Assembly (NCBI GenBank): GCA_041393395.1
Contig: JAWKKG010000002.1
Location: forward strand, 124,001-188,000
Source: JAGQIB01 sp041393395
GTDB lineage: Bacteria > ARS69
Direction of reading: 5' to 3'
DNA: 64,000 nucleotides
Part shown: in pieces, positions 44,159 to 52,915 of the stretch
Position numbering within the stretch: the first letter of the stretch is position 1
Layout: each line of letters begins with the position of its first letter
Program-made: the position numbers and the translations under genes
Notes under the pieces: generated by a model
The model's input: only the letters and a program-made list of their open reading frames with translations
Database searches by the model: none
Told to the model about the DNA's origin: nothing

Positions 44159-45139
44159 ATGCGATTCCCTGCTTCTCGTGCCGTGCTCCTGCTCGCACTC
44201 CTCGTCGCGGCGCCGGTCCGCGCCGACGTCCTGCTCAACGAGTTCGGGCGCACGGGCGCGGGCGCGAGCACCGTCGAGCTCTACAACGCGCTCCCGGACA
44301 CGGTGGATCTGACGGGCTGGTTCCTGCGCAATCAGGACGGCCTCGAGGTCGCGCTGTCCGGCAGCATCGCACCCGGCGAGCACCAGACCACCTCCACCGG
44401 GAACCTCGTGGTGGAGGGCGGCCAGATCGAGCTGTACGACGGGACGCTGCTGCAGCGGGACGAGGTCTCCTTCGGCGATCAGGGTGGGGCGCCGCTGCCG
44501 CCGCCGGGAGCTTTCTCGTGCGCGCGCTCTCCCGACGGCACGGACACCGACGACGACGCGGCCGACTGGAACCTCGACTCCACGCCGACCTTCGGCGCCA
44601 CGAACGATCATCTGCCCGCGAACCTCGGCTTCTCGAACGTCGCCATCAACGAGGTCGGGCGCAGCGCGTTCGCGTTCGGCCGTCTCGCATGCCCGACGCC
44701 CCGCATCGAGCTCCACAACAAGGGCGTGACGCCGGTGAACCTGAACGGCTGGTTCCTCACCGATGGCCGCCAGGTCGTACCCCTGAGCGGTCCGCTGCCG
44801 GCCAACGGCTTCGTCGTCGTGACGGACTTCCCGCCGCTGTTCTGCTTCGAGGAGACGCATGTGCTCTACCTGTTCGGGCCGGCCGGGCGCCGCTTCGATC
44901 AGGTCGGAGTGCTCGGCTCGTCGCTGCCGCCGGGCAGTCTCGAGGACAGCTGGCAGCGCGTGCCGGATGGATCCGGCCCGTACGACGGCTACGACTACGC
45001 GACCAGCGGTGGTTCCGTCACGTGGGTGATCCGCACGTCCACGTTCGGGCAGCCGAACGGGAGCGGTCCGATCACGGATGCACCGGAGCTCGACACGGAA
45101 ACCTGGGGACGTCTGAAGGCCGGCTACCGGGTCCGCTGA
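44159..45139 (+). CDS. Exported lamin-tail-domain protein with WGRxK C-terminal tail
   Basis: 326 residues. Signal peptide (1-22, cleavage near APVRA). Two copies of the lamin-tail domain: one from LLNEFGRTG through WFLRNQDG and SIAPGEHQ, the second from AINEVGRSAF through WFLTDGRQVVPLSG and PANGFVVVTDF. Bacterial lamin-tail domains are secreted Ig-like beta domains, often on surface or nuclease proteins, with no catalytic role of their own. The C terminus is TWGRLKAGYRVR, the shared tail described in the findings. A TACAAT -10-like box lies at 44117-44122. It ends 4 bp from the convergent gene. Confidence 0.8.
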   Translation: MRFPASRAVLLLALLVAAPVRADVLLNEFGRTGAGASTVELYNALPDTVDLTGWFLRNQDGLEVALSGSIAPGEHQTTSTGNLVVEGGQIELYDGTLLQRDEVSFGDQGGAPLPPPGAFSCARSPDGTDTDDDAADWNLDSTPTFGATNDHLPANLGFSNVAINEVGRSAFAFGRLACPTPRIELHNKGVTPVNLNGWFLTDGRQVVPLSGPLPANGFVVVTDFPPLFCFEETHVLYLFGPAGRRFDQVGVLGSSLPPGSLEDSWQRVPDGSGPYDGYDYATSGGSVTWVIRTSTFGQPNGSGPITDAPELDTETWGRLKAGYRVR

Positions 45140-45143
45140 TCGA

Positions 45144-47087
45144 TCAGCGGAGGGTCTCGCGCGGGGCGCCCGGCGGGTCGTAGGTCGCGACCATGCCGGG
45201 CAGCCGGTTCGCGGTGCTCGCATCGAGCGCCTCGGCCAGGACATCGCCGGGGAGATCCGCCGCGAGATCGTGTCCGGTGAGCACGAGCAGCGTGGGGACG
45301 ACGTCGAGAAGCGATCCGCTCTCGATCCGCGATCCCGGCGCGACTCCCTTGCCCTGCAGCACGATCGCTCCGGTGTCGCTCATCTGCGCGCTCTCGAGGA
45401 CCTCGGATGCGCGCACGAGCTCGTCGACCGCGGCGCGTCCGCCCTGGAAGAGCACGAGGTCGTCGAAGTGGGTCGCCACCTCGGGGCGTACGGTGACGAC
45501 GACGTTGCCCCACTCGTCCACGCGCGCCGAGAACGCGCGCGCGTCGCCGCGCGCGAGCCGCGCCGTCTCGAACAGACGCCGCACGCGTTCGCGGTTTCCT
45601 TCCTGACCCGGGTTCATGCGCACGTACGTGCGCGCGCCGAGATTGGTCGCTTCCACCGCGCCCTTCAGGCGCATCTCGCGCAGGAGCGGTTCCACCTTGA
45701 GGGAGAGCGTGCGCCGCGAAGCGTCCGAGACCGCCTCCGCGCCGTGATCCGAGAGGATGATCACGAGGTCGTTCGGCTCCGTCTCGGAGAGAATGCGACC
45801 CAGGAAATCGTCGCAGATGCGGTACGCCTCCTGCACGCTGTCTCCGTAGCGCGCGACGTCGTCCGGCGAGATGCCCGGGAACTCCGTGGGGTCGTAGTAC
45901 TTCCAGAAGTACGACTGCGCCACGTGCACGATGTTCGTGTAGTACGCGGCGAAGTCCACCGGGCGCTGGCGGCGGAGCTCCGCGAAGTAGTCGCAATTCA
46001 GCTTCGCGCGGAGCTTGCGGCGCGTGAACAGCCGCGCCGTGTCGAGCGAGCGACCGTGGACGACGTCGGAACCGATCTCCTGGCCGGCCGCGATCAACGT
46101 CGAGAGGCGCACACCCCACCGGATCCCCAGGAACGCGAAGCGACAGTACCGGCCCCAGGTCCGGTCGCGTCTCGTCTTCTCGCTCATCGCGAGCTCGCGA
46201 ATGAAGCTCGCCTCGACGGGCCACGTCTCGGTGCCCGGATCCGACACGGCGGGCACGACGAACCCGTCCGTCCGTTGCGGGGGCGCGGTCACCGGCCAGC
46301 CGAACAGCCCGACGGACCATCCGCGATCTCCGAGGATGTCCCAGATGCGCGAGACCTGGACGTCCTCGGCGGTCTCGTTGAAGCCGTGGATCCCGTGCTC
46401 GTCGGGCATCTTGCCGCTCGCGATCGACGTCCACACCGCCGTCGCCATCGAGGGACGGAGCGACCGCACGTCGCCCCACGCGCCTTCGCGGCGCAGCCGA
46501 ACGAGGTTCGGCATTTCTCCGCGGTCGGCGAGATCCTCCACGACCTTCCAGGAGAGGCCGGGCATCGCGACCATCAACACGCGGGAACCGGGGGCCTTGC
46601 CGCGTCCCCACTCGGTCGCGCCGAGCACGACCGCGAGGACCGGAAGCACGAGGAGTGCGGGCCACAGCCACCAGCGCGAGCGCTTCGCCATCGCCCAGAC
46701 CGCGAACGCGCCGATGAGCGCGAGGCCGGTCGCGAGCACGATCGCGCCGCCGTACCGCGCGAACTCCGAGGCGGAGAACGTGCCGAGGTAGGCGGGGAGC
46801 AGGGCCAGGCCGATGGGGAACGTCACGAATGCCGTCGCGGTGCCGGCGAGCCATTCCAGCGCGCGCCGCGGATCCTCACTGGAGCCGATGTGCGCGAGGC
46901 GGTCCAGTCCGCGGCCCACGGTCAGACCGAGCAGTGCCCCGAGGGCGACGGGCAGCGCGAGGAACACGCCGACTCCGTATCCCAGGTGATCGACGAAGCG
47001 GGGGTTCAGGAGAAGTGTCGCCGCGGCGAGCAACGAGGCGAAGAAGAGGGAGGCCGCGATTCCGGAGCGGGTGAGCTTCCAGAGCAA
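45144..47087 (-). CDS. Membrane phosphodiesterase-family protein lacking metal ligands
   Basis: 647 residues from a TTG start with AGGAG 9 bp upstream (an in-frame TTG at 47153 has no ribosome site). Four or five membrane helices (about 1-160) precede an alkaline-phosphatase-superfamily domain. The fold phrases remain (VLMVAMPGLSWKVVEDL, TAVWTSIASGKMPDEHGIHG, VIILSDHGAEAV, LLDVVPTLLVLTG), but key residues differ from the active paralogue at 36237-38399: the first metal Asp is replaced (VAMPG for LGLDG), Asp/His of the FWKY segment are His/Ser, and the C-terminal His is missing (AQMSDTG). It is probably a non-catalytic or altered enzyme. Confidence 0.8.
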   Translation of the reverse strand: MLWKLTRSGIAASLFFASLLAAATLLLNPRFVDHLGYGVGVFLALPVALGALLGLTVGRGLDRLAHIGSSEDPRRALEWLAGTATAFVTFPIGLALLPAYLGTFSASEFARYGGAIVLATGLALIGAFAVWAMAKRSRWWLWPALLVLPVLAVVLGATEWGRGKAPGSRVLMVAMPGLSWKVVEDLADRGEMPNLVRLRREGAWGDVRSLRPSMATAVWTSIASGKMPDEHGIHGFNETAEDVQVSRIWDILGDRGWSVGLFGWPVTAPPQRTDGFVVPAVSDPGTETWPVEASFIRELAMSEKTRRDRTWGRYCRFAFLGIRWGVRLSTLIAAGQEIGSDVVHGRSLDTARLFTRRKLRAKLNCDYFAELRRQRPVDFAAYYTNIVHVAQSYFWKYYDPTEFPGISPDDVARYGDSVQEAYRICDDFLGRILSETEPNDLVIILSDHGAEAVSDASRRTLSLKVEPLLREMRLKGAVEATNLGARTYVRMNPGQEGNRERVRRLFETARLARGDARAFSARVDEWGNVVVTVRPEVATHFDDLVLFQGGRAAVDELVRASEVLESAQMSDTGAIVLQGKGVAPGSRIESGSLLDVVPTLLVLTGHDLAADLPGDVLAEALDASTANRLPGMVATYDPPGAPRETLR

Positions 47088-47221
47088 GGCGCATTTCTCC
47101 TGGAGACGGAATCGAGCCCAACGAGCGTAGCGAACCGGCCGTCGCCGCGTCAAGGCGACCCCGGGACGGTCGTCGGACCCGCGGCGGACCGAAACCCGGG
47201 CGAGGAATCCGTAGCGCGAGG

Positions 47222-48943
47222 CTAGTGGACGCGGACCGCCGGCTCCCAGGCGAGGGAGCGGATTCCGCCGAGCGATTCCGCCGTGAGCGCCCGTCGCACG
47301 CCGTGAGCGACCTCGTTCGCCGAGAGGCGCCGGATCTCACCCGAGCGGAGCAGGTCCAGGGCCGAGCGCTCGCGCGGATAGTGGACGAGGTCCACCTTCG
47401 TGTCCGGATCCAGGTCCGCGAGCTCCCGGGCGACGTCCAGCGCCTGCCAGAACGTCCCGAGATCGTCCACGAGCCCGCGCTCGAGCGCCTGGCCGCCGGT
47501 CCAGACCCGGCCGCCGGCGACGGCCTCGATCTCCTCCGGCGTCCGGCCGCGCGCGTCCGCGATGTCCGCGATCCAGCGGTCGTAGGTCGCGAGGTGGTCG
47601 CGCGCCACGAGGTCCCACTGCTCGGGCGTGAAGTCCGTGAGCTCCGAGAACAGGAGCGCGTTCGGCGCGTACGCGATCGTGTCGTGCGTGATGCCGAGCT
47701 TCTCGTACAGACCGCGGACGTTGAGCTTGCCCGTGAGCGAACCGATCGAGCCCGTGATGCCGTTGCGCGGGCAGACGATCCGGTTCGCGCGGAAGCTCAT
47801 GGTGTATCCGGCGGATGCGGCCACGTCGGCCACGGAGACCACGACCGGCTTCTCGTCGCGCAGGCGCTGCACCGCGTGCGCAATCAGGTCCCCGCCGACG
47901 GTCGCGCCGCCGCCGGTGTCCCAGCGCAGGATGACGGCCTTCACGGAGTCGTCTTCGCGGGCGTCTTCCAGGTCGTCGACGATCCGGTCCGGGCCGAGGG
48001 TGAGCCCCACGACCGTGTCGAAGCGATCGTCGCCGTTCGCCGCCACGAATCCCTGCGCGTGCACGACGGCGATCTTGTCGCGGCCGGCGAGCTTCACCGC
48101 GCGACGTTCCACGTGCGCGTACGCGGGCGAGGACACGGACGCCAGGTGCTTGTCCGTGCCCCGGCAGTGATCGGCGAGCTCGTCCCACCAGAGGAGTCCG
48201 TCCACCACGCCCGCGGCGAGCGCATCGTCGGCGCGGAGGATTCCGCGCGCGCGAAGGTCGCCGACGTCGTCCGCGTCGAGGCCGCGGTTCTTGTCCAGCA
48301 CGCGCACGTAGGACGAATCGAGCTCGTCGAACAGCCAGGTCACGTTCTCGATCGCCTCGTCCGAGGACTGCTTGCGCGTGAACAGCTCCACCGCGCTCTT
48401 GTAGGCGCCGATCGCGTGGAAGTTCGGCGTCACGTCGAGCAGATCGAACGTTCCCTTGAGGTGCTCGATCTGCGCCGCGCGACCGAACGCGTACACCTCG
48501 CCGTTCGGCGCGAGGAAAACGCTGTCGCACTCGCTCGCGAGGTACAGCGCCGTCTCTCCGAACGACTCGGCGTGCGCATACACGGGCTTGCCGGCATCGC
48601 GCACGCGGCGGATGCCGGCGCGGATCTCGTCGAGCTTGCCGAGGCCGGCCGCGAATCCGTCGAGACGGAAGATCACGCCCGTGATGCGATCGTCCACCGC
48701 GGCCTTCTCGAGGTTCTCCGTGACCTCCATCAGGCAGGTGCGCGGATCGTCGAACAGCTCGCTGAGGGTGGGAGGCGTGTAGTACTCGAGCAGGCCGCCG
48801 TTCAGGCGAATCGTGAGCCAGGAGTCGTCGCGCGGACCGGTGTCTCCGAGCACCGCCACCGCGACGAGCGCCAGGGTCGGAACGATCACACAGAACGCGA
48901 TTGCCAGGACAACCGCCACGAACGTGCGGAAGAACGCGAGCAT
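47222..48943 (-). CDS. sppA: Signal peptide peptidase SppA, 67-kDa type
   Basis: 573 residues with two S49 peptidase halves and an N-terminal membrane segment (9-33). It degrades cleaved signal peptides in the membrane through a Ser/Lys dyad: Lys182 in AIGAYKSAVELF and Ser377 in VADVAASAGYTMSF, the positions expected for the long form (K209/S409 in E. coli). The glycine-rich loop that usually reads SPGG is DTGGGATVGG here. The ATG at 48943 has a GAGGAG site. Many secreted proteins are encoded nearby, so signal-peptide turnover is a reasonable housekeeping role. Confidence 0.92.
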   Translation of the reverse strand: MLAFFRTFVAVVLAIAFCVIVPTLALVAVAVLGDTGPRDDSWLTIRLNGGLLEYYTPPTLSELFDDPRTCLMEVTENLEKAAVDDRITGVIFRLDGFAAGLGKLDEIRAGIRRVRDAGKPVYAHAESFGETALYLASECDSVFLAPNGEVYAFGRAAQIEHLKGTFDLLDVTPNFHAIGAYKSAVELFTRKQSSDEAIENVTWLFDELDSSYVRVLDKNRGLDADDVGDLRARGILRADDALAAGVVDGLLWWDELADHCRGTDKHLASVSSPAYAHVERRAVKLAGRDKIAVVHAQGFVAANGDDRFDTVVGLTLGPDRIVDDLEDAREDDSVKAVILRWDTGGGATVGGDLIAHAVQRLRDEKPVVVSVADVAASAGYTMSFRANRIVCPRNGITGSIGSLTGKLNVRGLYEKLGITHDTIAYAPNALLFSELTDFTPEQWDLVARDHLATYDRWIADIADARGRTPEEIEAVAGGRVWTGGQALERGLVDDLGTFWQALDVARELADLDPDTKVDLVHYPRERSALDLLRSGEIRRLSANEVAHGVRRALTAESLGGIRSLAWEPAVRVH

Positions 48944-48961
48944 TTGAGTCTCCTCGTGGCG

Positions 48962-49984
48962 CTAGGGCACGTCGGGAACGTCGCGCGTGCCGAAGCGCAG
49001 TCCGTGCAGCTGGACGCCGCGCCCCCGGATCCGGATCTCCAGATGATGCACGCCGAACGGCAGACCGCAAACGAGCTCGTAGACCCCGCCTCGTTCCACG
49101 AGCGCCCTCGTCGTGGGGCCGGCCTCGCCCGCTTCGTCGAGGTCCAGGTCGGCGCCGGCGAAGCGGGGTCCCGGCGTCGCGCCGTCCACGCGGATCTCGA
49201 GCTCGGGAATCTCGTCTCCCGAATCCGGCGGCGTTCCGAGCACCGCGAGCACGTCGGCGCCCTCGAAGACGATCGCGACCTGTCCCTCGTCGCTCCGCAG
49301 CTCGAGGTGGTCGGCGGCCGAGCCGAACGTGCCCTCGAGGTACGGGCGGCCCTCGGCGCGGAGGTCCGGCGGCGTCTCGAACGTCCGCTCCTCGGGCTCG
49401 GGCTCCCCGGGCTCGGCGAGTGCGAGTCCGCGGGTCCCGAAGCGGATCTCCGGTGTCGGGTACCAGCGCGGCGCGCCCGGGCGGCCGACGGCCGGGTCCG
49501 GCTCCAGGGTCGGCGGCAGGGGCTGCTCCGGACGGCCCTCGGACAGCAGGAGACGGATCGTGCTCTCCAGCTCGCCGAGCGTCTCGGCGCCCCGGCCGAG
49601 GGTCCGGAGATAGCCCTGGTGATCCACGAGGGCCCGGCAGGGCAGGTCGCCCGCGTTCCAGGCCCGGAAGACCTCGTAGGTGCGGTCCAGCGCGACCGGC
49701 CACGGGACGCCGAGGCGCCACAGCTCGCGGCGGACCGCCTCCGGGCTGCGCTCGAACTCGTAGGCCGGTACATGCACCCCGAGAACGGTGAGCCCCGCGT
49801 CGCCATAGCGGTCCGCGAGGGCCCGAAGGTGGCGGAGCCCGCCGACGCCGTCCGGGTCGCCGAGCGAGAGGAAGTCCACGAGGAGCGTCCGGCCCCGCAA
49901 CGAGCCCAGGGCGAGGGGCTCCCCGGACCAGTCGGCGCCGTGCAGCGGCGGGGCCTCGATCTTGCCGGGACTCAGGAGCTTCAG
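48962..49984 (-). CDS. Cys-less redoxin with C-terminal carbohydrate-binding-like domain
   Basis: 340 residues. The N-terminal half has the TlpA/redoxin fold (LALGSLRGRTLLVDFLSLGDPDG then ALVDHQGYLRTLGRG), but the CxxC site is replaced by LGDPDG, so it cannot be a thiol-disulfide enzyme. The C-terminal half resembles the domain that follows the redoxin part in DipZ-type proteins (PEIRFGTRGLALAEPGEP, YLEGTFGSAADHLELRSDEGQVAIVFEGADV). The only suitable start is a CTG at 49984, which has GGAGG 6 bp upstream; no ATG, GTG or TTG fits. No signal peptide is visible from that start. Confidence 0.65.
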   Translation of the reverse strand: MKLLSPGKIEAPPLHGADWSGEPLALGSLRGRTLLVDFLSLGDPDGVGGLRHLRALADRYGDAGLTVLGVHVPAYEFERSPEAVRRELWRLGVPWPVALDRTYEVFRAWNAGDLPCRALVDHQGYLRTLGRGAETLGELESTIRLLLSEGRPEQPLPPTLEPDPAVGRPGAPRWYPTPEIRFGTRGLALAEPGEPEPEERTFETPPDLRAEGRPYLEGTFGSAADHLELRSDEGQVAIVFEGADVLAVLGTPPDSGDEIPELEIRVDGATPGPRFAGADLDLDEAGEAGPTTRALVERGGVYELVCGLPFGVHHLEIRIRGRGVQLHGLRFGTRDVPDVP

Positions 49985-50194
49985 GGTGGGCCTCCGGTGG
50001 CTGGTCCGGGCGCCGGCGGGTCTTCGCCGGCATCGTCCGGACCGTCGGGGGAACGTCCCGCCCGGGCGATCCCCCGTCAAGACTTGTCGAAACCCGCCGA
50101 TATAACCGGTGACCCCGCGACAGACATCGTGAAGCGCAGCGCAACGGGGAAGACGAATCTCTCTCGGGACCCGAGATCGGAGGTTGGACCCGCA

Positions 50195-50869
50195 ATGATC
50201 ACCACGCGTTCCCGGTCTTCCAAGGACGCGGGCTTCACGATGCTCGAGCTGATCGTGGTCGTCGCCGCGATCGCGATTCTCGCGGCGATCCTGACGCCCA
50301 TGGTGCTGAAGCTCATCGACGACTCGCGCATCACCCGCGCCAAGAGCGAGACCGAGTCGATCGCGGTGGCGCTCTCGGCGCTGTACAAGGACACGGCCCA
50401 GTGGCCGTACACGAATGCGAACGGTCCGTCCGGCAACTCCGTCAGCCGGCTGATCGGTTCCACGAACGTCGCCACGGGCGCGGCGACCGGCGCGGGCGCC
50501 GGCGCGGCGAACTGGGGCACGTACGGGACGTCGAAGCCTCTCGGCGACTTCCTGTACTGGAACAACCCGGACGACAACTCCAGCGCCACCGGCAGCAATG
50601 CGGACGAGTCGCAGGACTACGCGACCACCGGCGAGGCCGCGTGGAAGGGCCCGTACCTCGACGCCTACGACGTCGAGGATCCGTGGGGCCACGCGTACGT
50701 CGTGAACGTGCGCTACCTCCCGGGCGGCTCGTACGGCGGGGCCGTGCGACACAAGGTCATGGTCCTGTCGGCCGGTCCCGACGGACGCTGGTCCACGCCG
50801 TTCTCCGACGCGACGACCGAGACCATCATGGGCGACGACATCGGCCACGTGGTGTACGTCCGGAACTAG
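50195..50869 (+). CDS. Type IV pilin/GspG-like pseudopilin
   Basis: 224 residues. A class III prepilin leader ends SSKDAG, with cleavage before FTMLELIVVVAAIAILAAI; Glu at mature position 5 is present. The C-terminal part is GspG-like: Asn/Gly-rich loops, PWGHAYVVNVRYLP, and the calcium-binding-type end VLSAGPDGRWSTPF. It could form pseudopilus of a type II secretion system or a minor pilin. No other secretion genes are near, so it is an orphan. Ribosome site GGAGG at 50179. It is divergent from the redoxin gene. Confidence 0.88.
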   Translation: MITTRSRSSKDAGFTMLELIVVVAAIAILAAILTPMVLKLIDDSRITRAKSETESIAVALSALYKDTAQWPYTNANGPSGNSVSRLIGSTNVATGAATGAGAGAANWGTYGTSKPLGDFLYWNNPDDNSSATGSNADESQDYATTGEAAWKGPYLDAYDVEDPWGHAYVVNVRYLPGGSYGGAVRHKVMVLSAGPDGRWSTPFSDATTETIMGDDIGHVVYVRN

Positions 50870-50921
50870 CGGGAGCGCGGTCCGAGAGAGTCGTCGGCGC
50901 GGGAAAGAGCCGGCGAGGGAG

Positions 50922-50956
50922 ACGCGGGTCGTCGGGAGACGGCCCGCGTTTCGTTT
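50922..50956 (+). terminator. Hairpin terminator of the pilin gene
   Basis: A 9-bp stem (50922-50930 with 50941-50949, one G-U pair) around a 10-nt loop, followed by TTCGTTT. Confidence 0.6.
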
Positions 50957-50975
50957 GGGGGACGACGGCGGCCGA

Positions 50976-51800
50976 CTAGATGCCCACCACCACGAGCGCC
51001 AGCACCACGAAGCCGAGCACCGCGTTGATCCGGAAGAACGCGAGGTCCACGCGGTGCGCCTGCCAGTGCTCCACCGCGAGGAGAGTGCCGACGGCCGCGA
51101 GGGCGACCAGCGCGAGCGGCCCCGAGAGCCATCCGATCGTTAGCCACGCGAGCACCCCGAACGCCACGACGTGCACGGCGGCCGCGACCCGGAGCGCCGC
51201 CGCTCGGCCCAGCGCCGCGGGAATCGAGCGCAGTCCCTCGCGCCGGTCGAACTCGAGATCGAGCGTGGCGTAGATGATGTCGAAGCCCGCCACCCACAGC
51301 CACGTGAAGATCGCCAGCAGGTGAACCGGCCCGAACGGCAGCACCGAGTTCGTGACCGCGACGTACGCGCCGATCGGTCCGAACCCGAGCCCGGCGCCGA
51401 CCCCGAAGTGCGCGAGCGGCGTGAACCGTTTCATCAGCGGGTAGAGCACGAAGATCGCGAGCGGGATCGGCAGCAGCTTCAGGCACAGCGGCGGCAACGC
51501 CAGCACCGCGCCGACGAACATCGCGAGGCCGATCGCCGCCACCGCGATCGCCGCCCCGAGCGTCATGCGCCCGGACGGCAGCTCCCGGCTCGCCGTGCGG
51601 GGGTTCCGGGCGTCGATGTCGCGGTCCAGGATGCGGTTCAGTGCCATCGCGAGCGTGCGGGCGCCCGTGCCGGCCACGAGGATCCACACGAGCGGCATCA
51701 CGGGTGGCCACCCGCCGGCGCCCAGCACCGCGCCGGCCAGCAGCAGCGGCAGCGAGAAGAGCGTGTGCTCGAACTTCACGAAGTCCAAAAGCTTGCGCAT
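50976..51800 (-). CDS. ubiA: UbiA-family prenyltransferase
   Basis: 274 residues with about eight or nine membrane helices. It attaches a polyprenyl chain to an aromatic ring (4-hydroxybenzoate or a futalosine-pathway intermediate) in quinone synthesis. Both aspartate-rich motifs are present: NRILDRDIDARNPRTASRELP and DIIYATLDLEFDRREGLRSIP. The gene is about 11 kb from ubiX/ubiD, which act after prenylation, so a quinone route is encoded in this region. The ATG at 51800 lies 7 bp from a TATCCT box and has no ribosome site; an alternative ATG is at 51839. Confidence 0.9.
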   Translation of the reverse strand: MRKLLDFVKFEHTLFSLPLLLAGAVLGAGGWPPVMPLVWILVAGTGARTLAMALNRILDRDIDARNPRTASRELPSGRMTLGAAIAVAAIGLAMFVGAVLALPPLCLKLLPIPLAIFVLYPLMKRFTPLAHFGVGAGLGFGPIGAYVAVTNSVLPFGPVHLLAIFTWLWVAGFDIIYATLDLEFDRREGLRSIPAALGRAAALRVAAAVHVVAFGVLAWLTIGWLSGPLALVALAAVGTLLAVEHWQAHRVDLAFFRINAVLGFVVLALVVVGI

Positions 51801-51807
51801 GGTCCGC

Positions 51808-51836
51808 AGGATACCCGGGAAGCTGCTATTCTGGAA
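51808..51836 (-). promoter_or_regulatory. Candidate promoter abutting the ubiA start
   Basis: Minus strand: TTCCAG (51836-51831), a 17-bp spacer and TATCCT (51813-51808), then GCGGACC and the ATG at 51800. Transcription would begin at or beside the start codon. Confidence 0.4.
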
Positions 51837-51907
51837 CATCGCGGCCGGAAGCCCCGTGCCCGCCCTGGTCCGCCGATTCTCCGAATCGGTCCCTCTCGAG
51901 GAGCCCG

Positions 51908-52915
51908 ATGGGCATCGATCGCCTGGCCCCCGTCCGAGACGTTCGCGAGGAGGCGGTCTCGTTCGAGACCGTCCGCAAGGTGTTCGACCGCCACGTGGCG
52001 GTGGACGACCTCTCGTTCCGCGTGCCGCGCGGCACGATCTACGGCCTGCTCGGGCCGAACGGGGCGGGGAAGACCACGTCGATGCGGATGCTCATGGGCA
52101 TCCTCGCGCCGGACGACGGGCGCATCCGGATCCTCGGCGAGTCGCCGGGCGAGGCCGTGCGCGAGCGCATCGGCTACCTGCCCGAGGAGCGCGGTCTCTA
52201 TCCCACGATGAGCGTGATCGACAACCTGAAGTTCTTCGGGTCGATCCGCGGGCTGTCGGTGGGGGAGGCGCGGCGTCGCGCGACGGACTGGCTGCACCGC
52301 GTGCGCCTCGGCGGATCGGCCACGCGCAAGCTCGCGGAGCTCTCCAAGGGGAACCAGCAGAAGGTCCAGTTCGTGGCGGCGGTGCTGCACGACCCGGATC
52401 TCCTCGTGCTCGACGAGCCGTTCACCGGCCTCGACCCCGTGAACCAGGACCTGCTGCGCGCGCTCGTGCTCGAGCTCGCGACGCTCGGCAAGACCGTGAT
52501 CCTGTCCACGCACCTCATGGACGAGGTCGAGCGGCTGTGCTCGCGGATCGCGCTCGTGAGCGGGGGACGGGCGCTGGTGGAGGGGCCGCTGGCCGAGGTG
52601 AAACGTCGGCACGGGAGCGACACGCTCGCGGTGGACGTCGCGGGCGACGGGGCGGCGATCGAGTCGCACCCGGACGTCGCGGAGCAACGTCGCCTCGGGA
52701 ACTCGTTCGAGGTGCGGCTGCGGGACGGCGTGGATCCATCGGCGTGGCTGGCGGAGATCGCGGCACGCGTGCCGGTCACGCGCTTCGAGGTCCGCGCGCC
52801 GAGTCTGCACTCGATCTTCGTGAGCCTGGTCGGCGGGGACGCGCCGGCGTCCGTGGAGCCGGCGAAGTCGCCGGCCCGCGCCGGCCGCGCGTCGCAATCG
52901 GTGGAGGCGCCATGA
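51908..52915 (+). CDS. ABC transporter ATP-binding protein (ABC-2 type)
   Basis: 335 residues. Walker A GPNGAGKTT, signature LSKGNQQKV, Walker B LLVLDEPFTGLD and the switch His in ILSTHLMDE are complete. The C-terminal extension (about 230-335) is the DrrA/NatA-type accessory region. It powers the permease encoded by the next gene, which overlaps it by 4 bp. GAGGAG 6 bp upstream supports the ATG at 51908. Pairs of this type export drugs, lipids or ions; the substrate is not shown by the sequence. Confidence 0.92.
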   Translation: MGIDRLAPVRDVREEAVSFETVRKVFDRHVAVDDLSFRVPRGTIYGLLGPNGAGKTTSMRMLMGILAPDDGRIRILGESPGEAVRERIGYLPEERGLYPTMSVIDNLKFFGSIRGLSVGEARRRATDWLHRVRLGGSATRKLAELSKGNQQKVQFVAAVLHDPDLLVLDEPFTGLDPVNQDLLRALVLELATLGKTVILSTHLMDEVERLCSRIALVSGGRALVEGPLAEVKRRHGSDTLAVDVAGDGAAIESHPDVAEQRRLGNSFEVRLRDGVDPSAWLAEIAARVPVTRFEVRAPSLHSIFVSLVGGDAPASVEPAKSPARAGRASQSVEAP

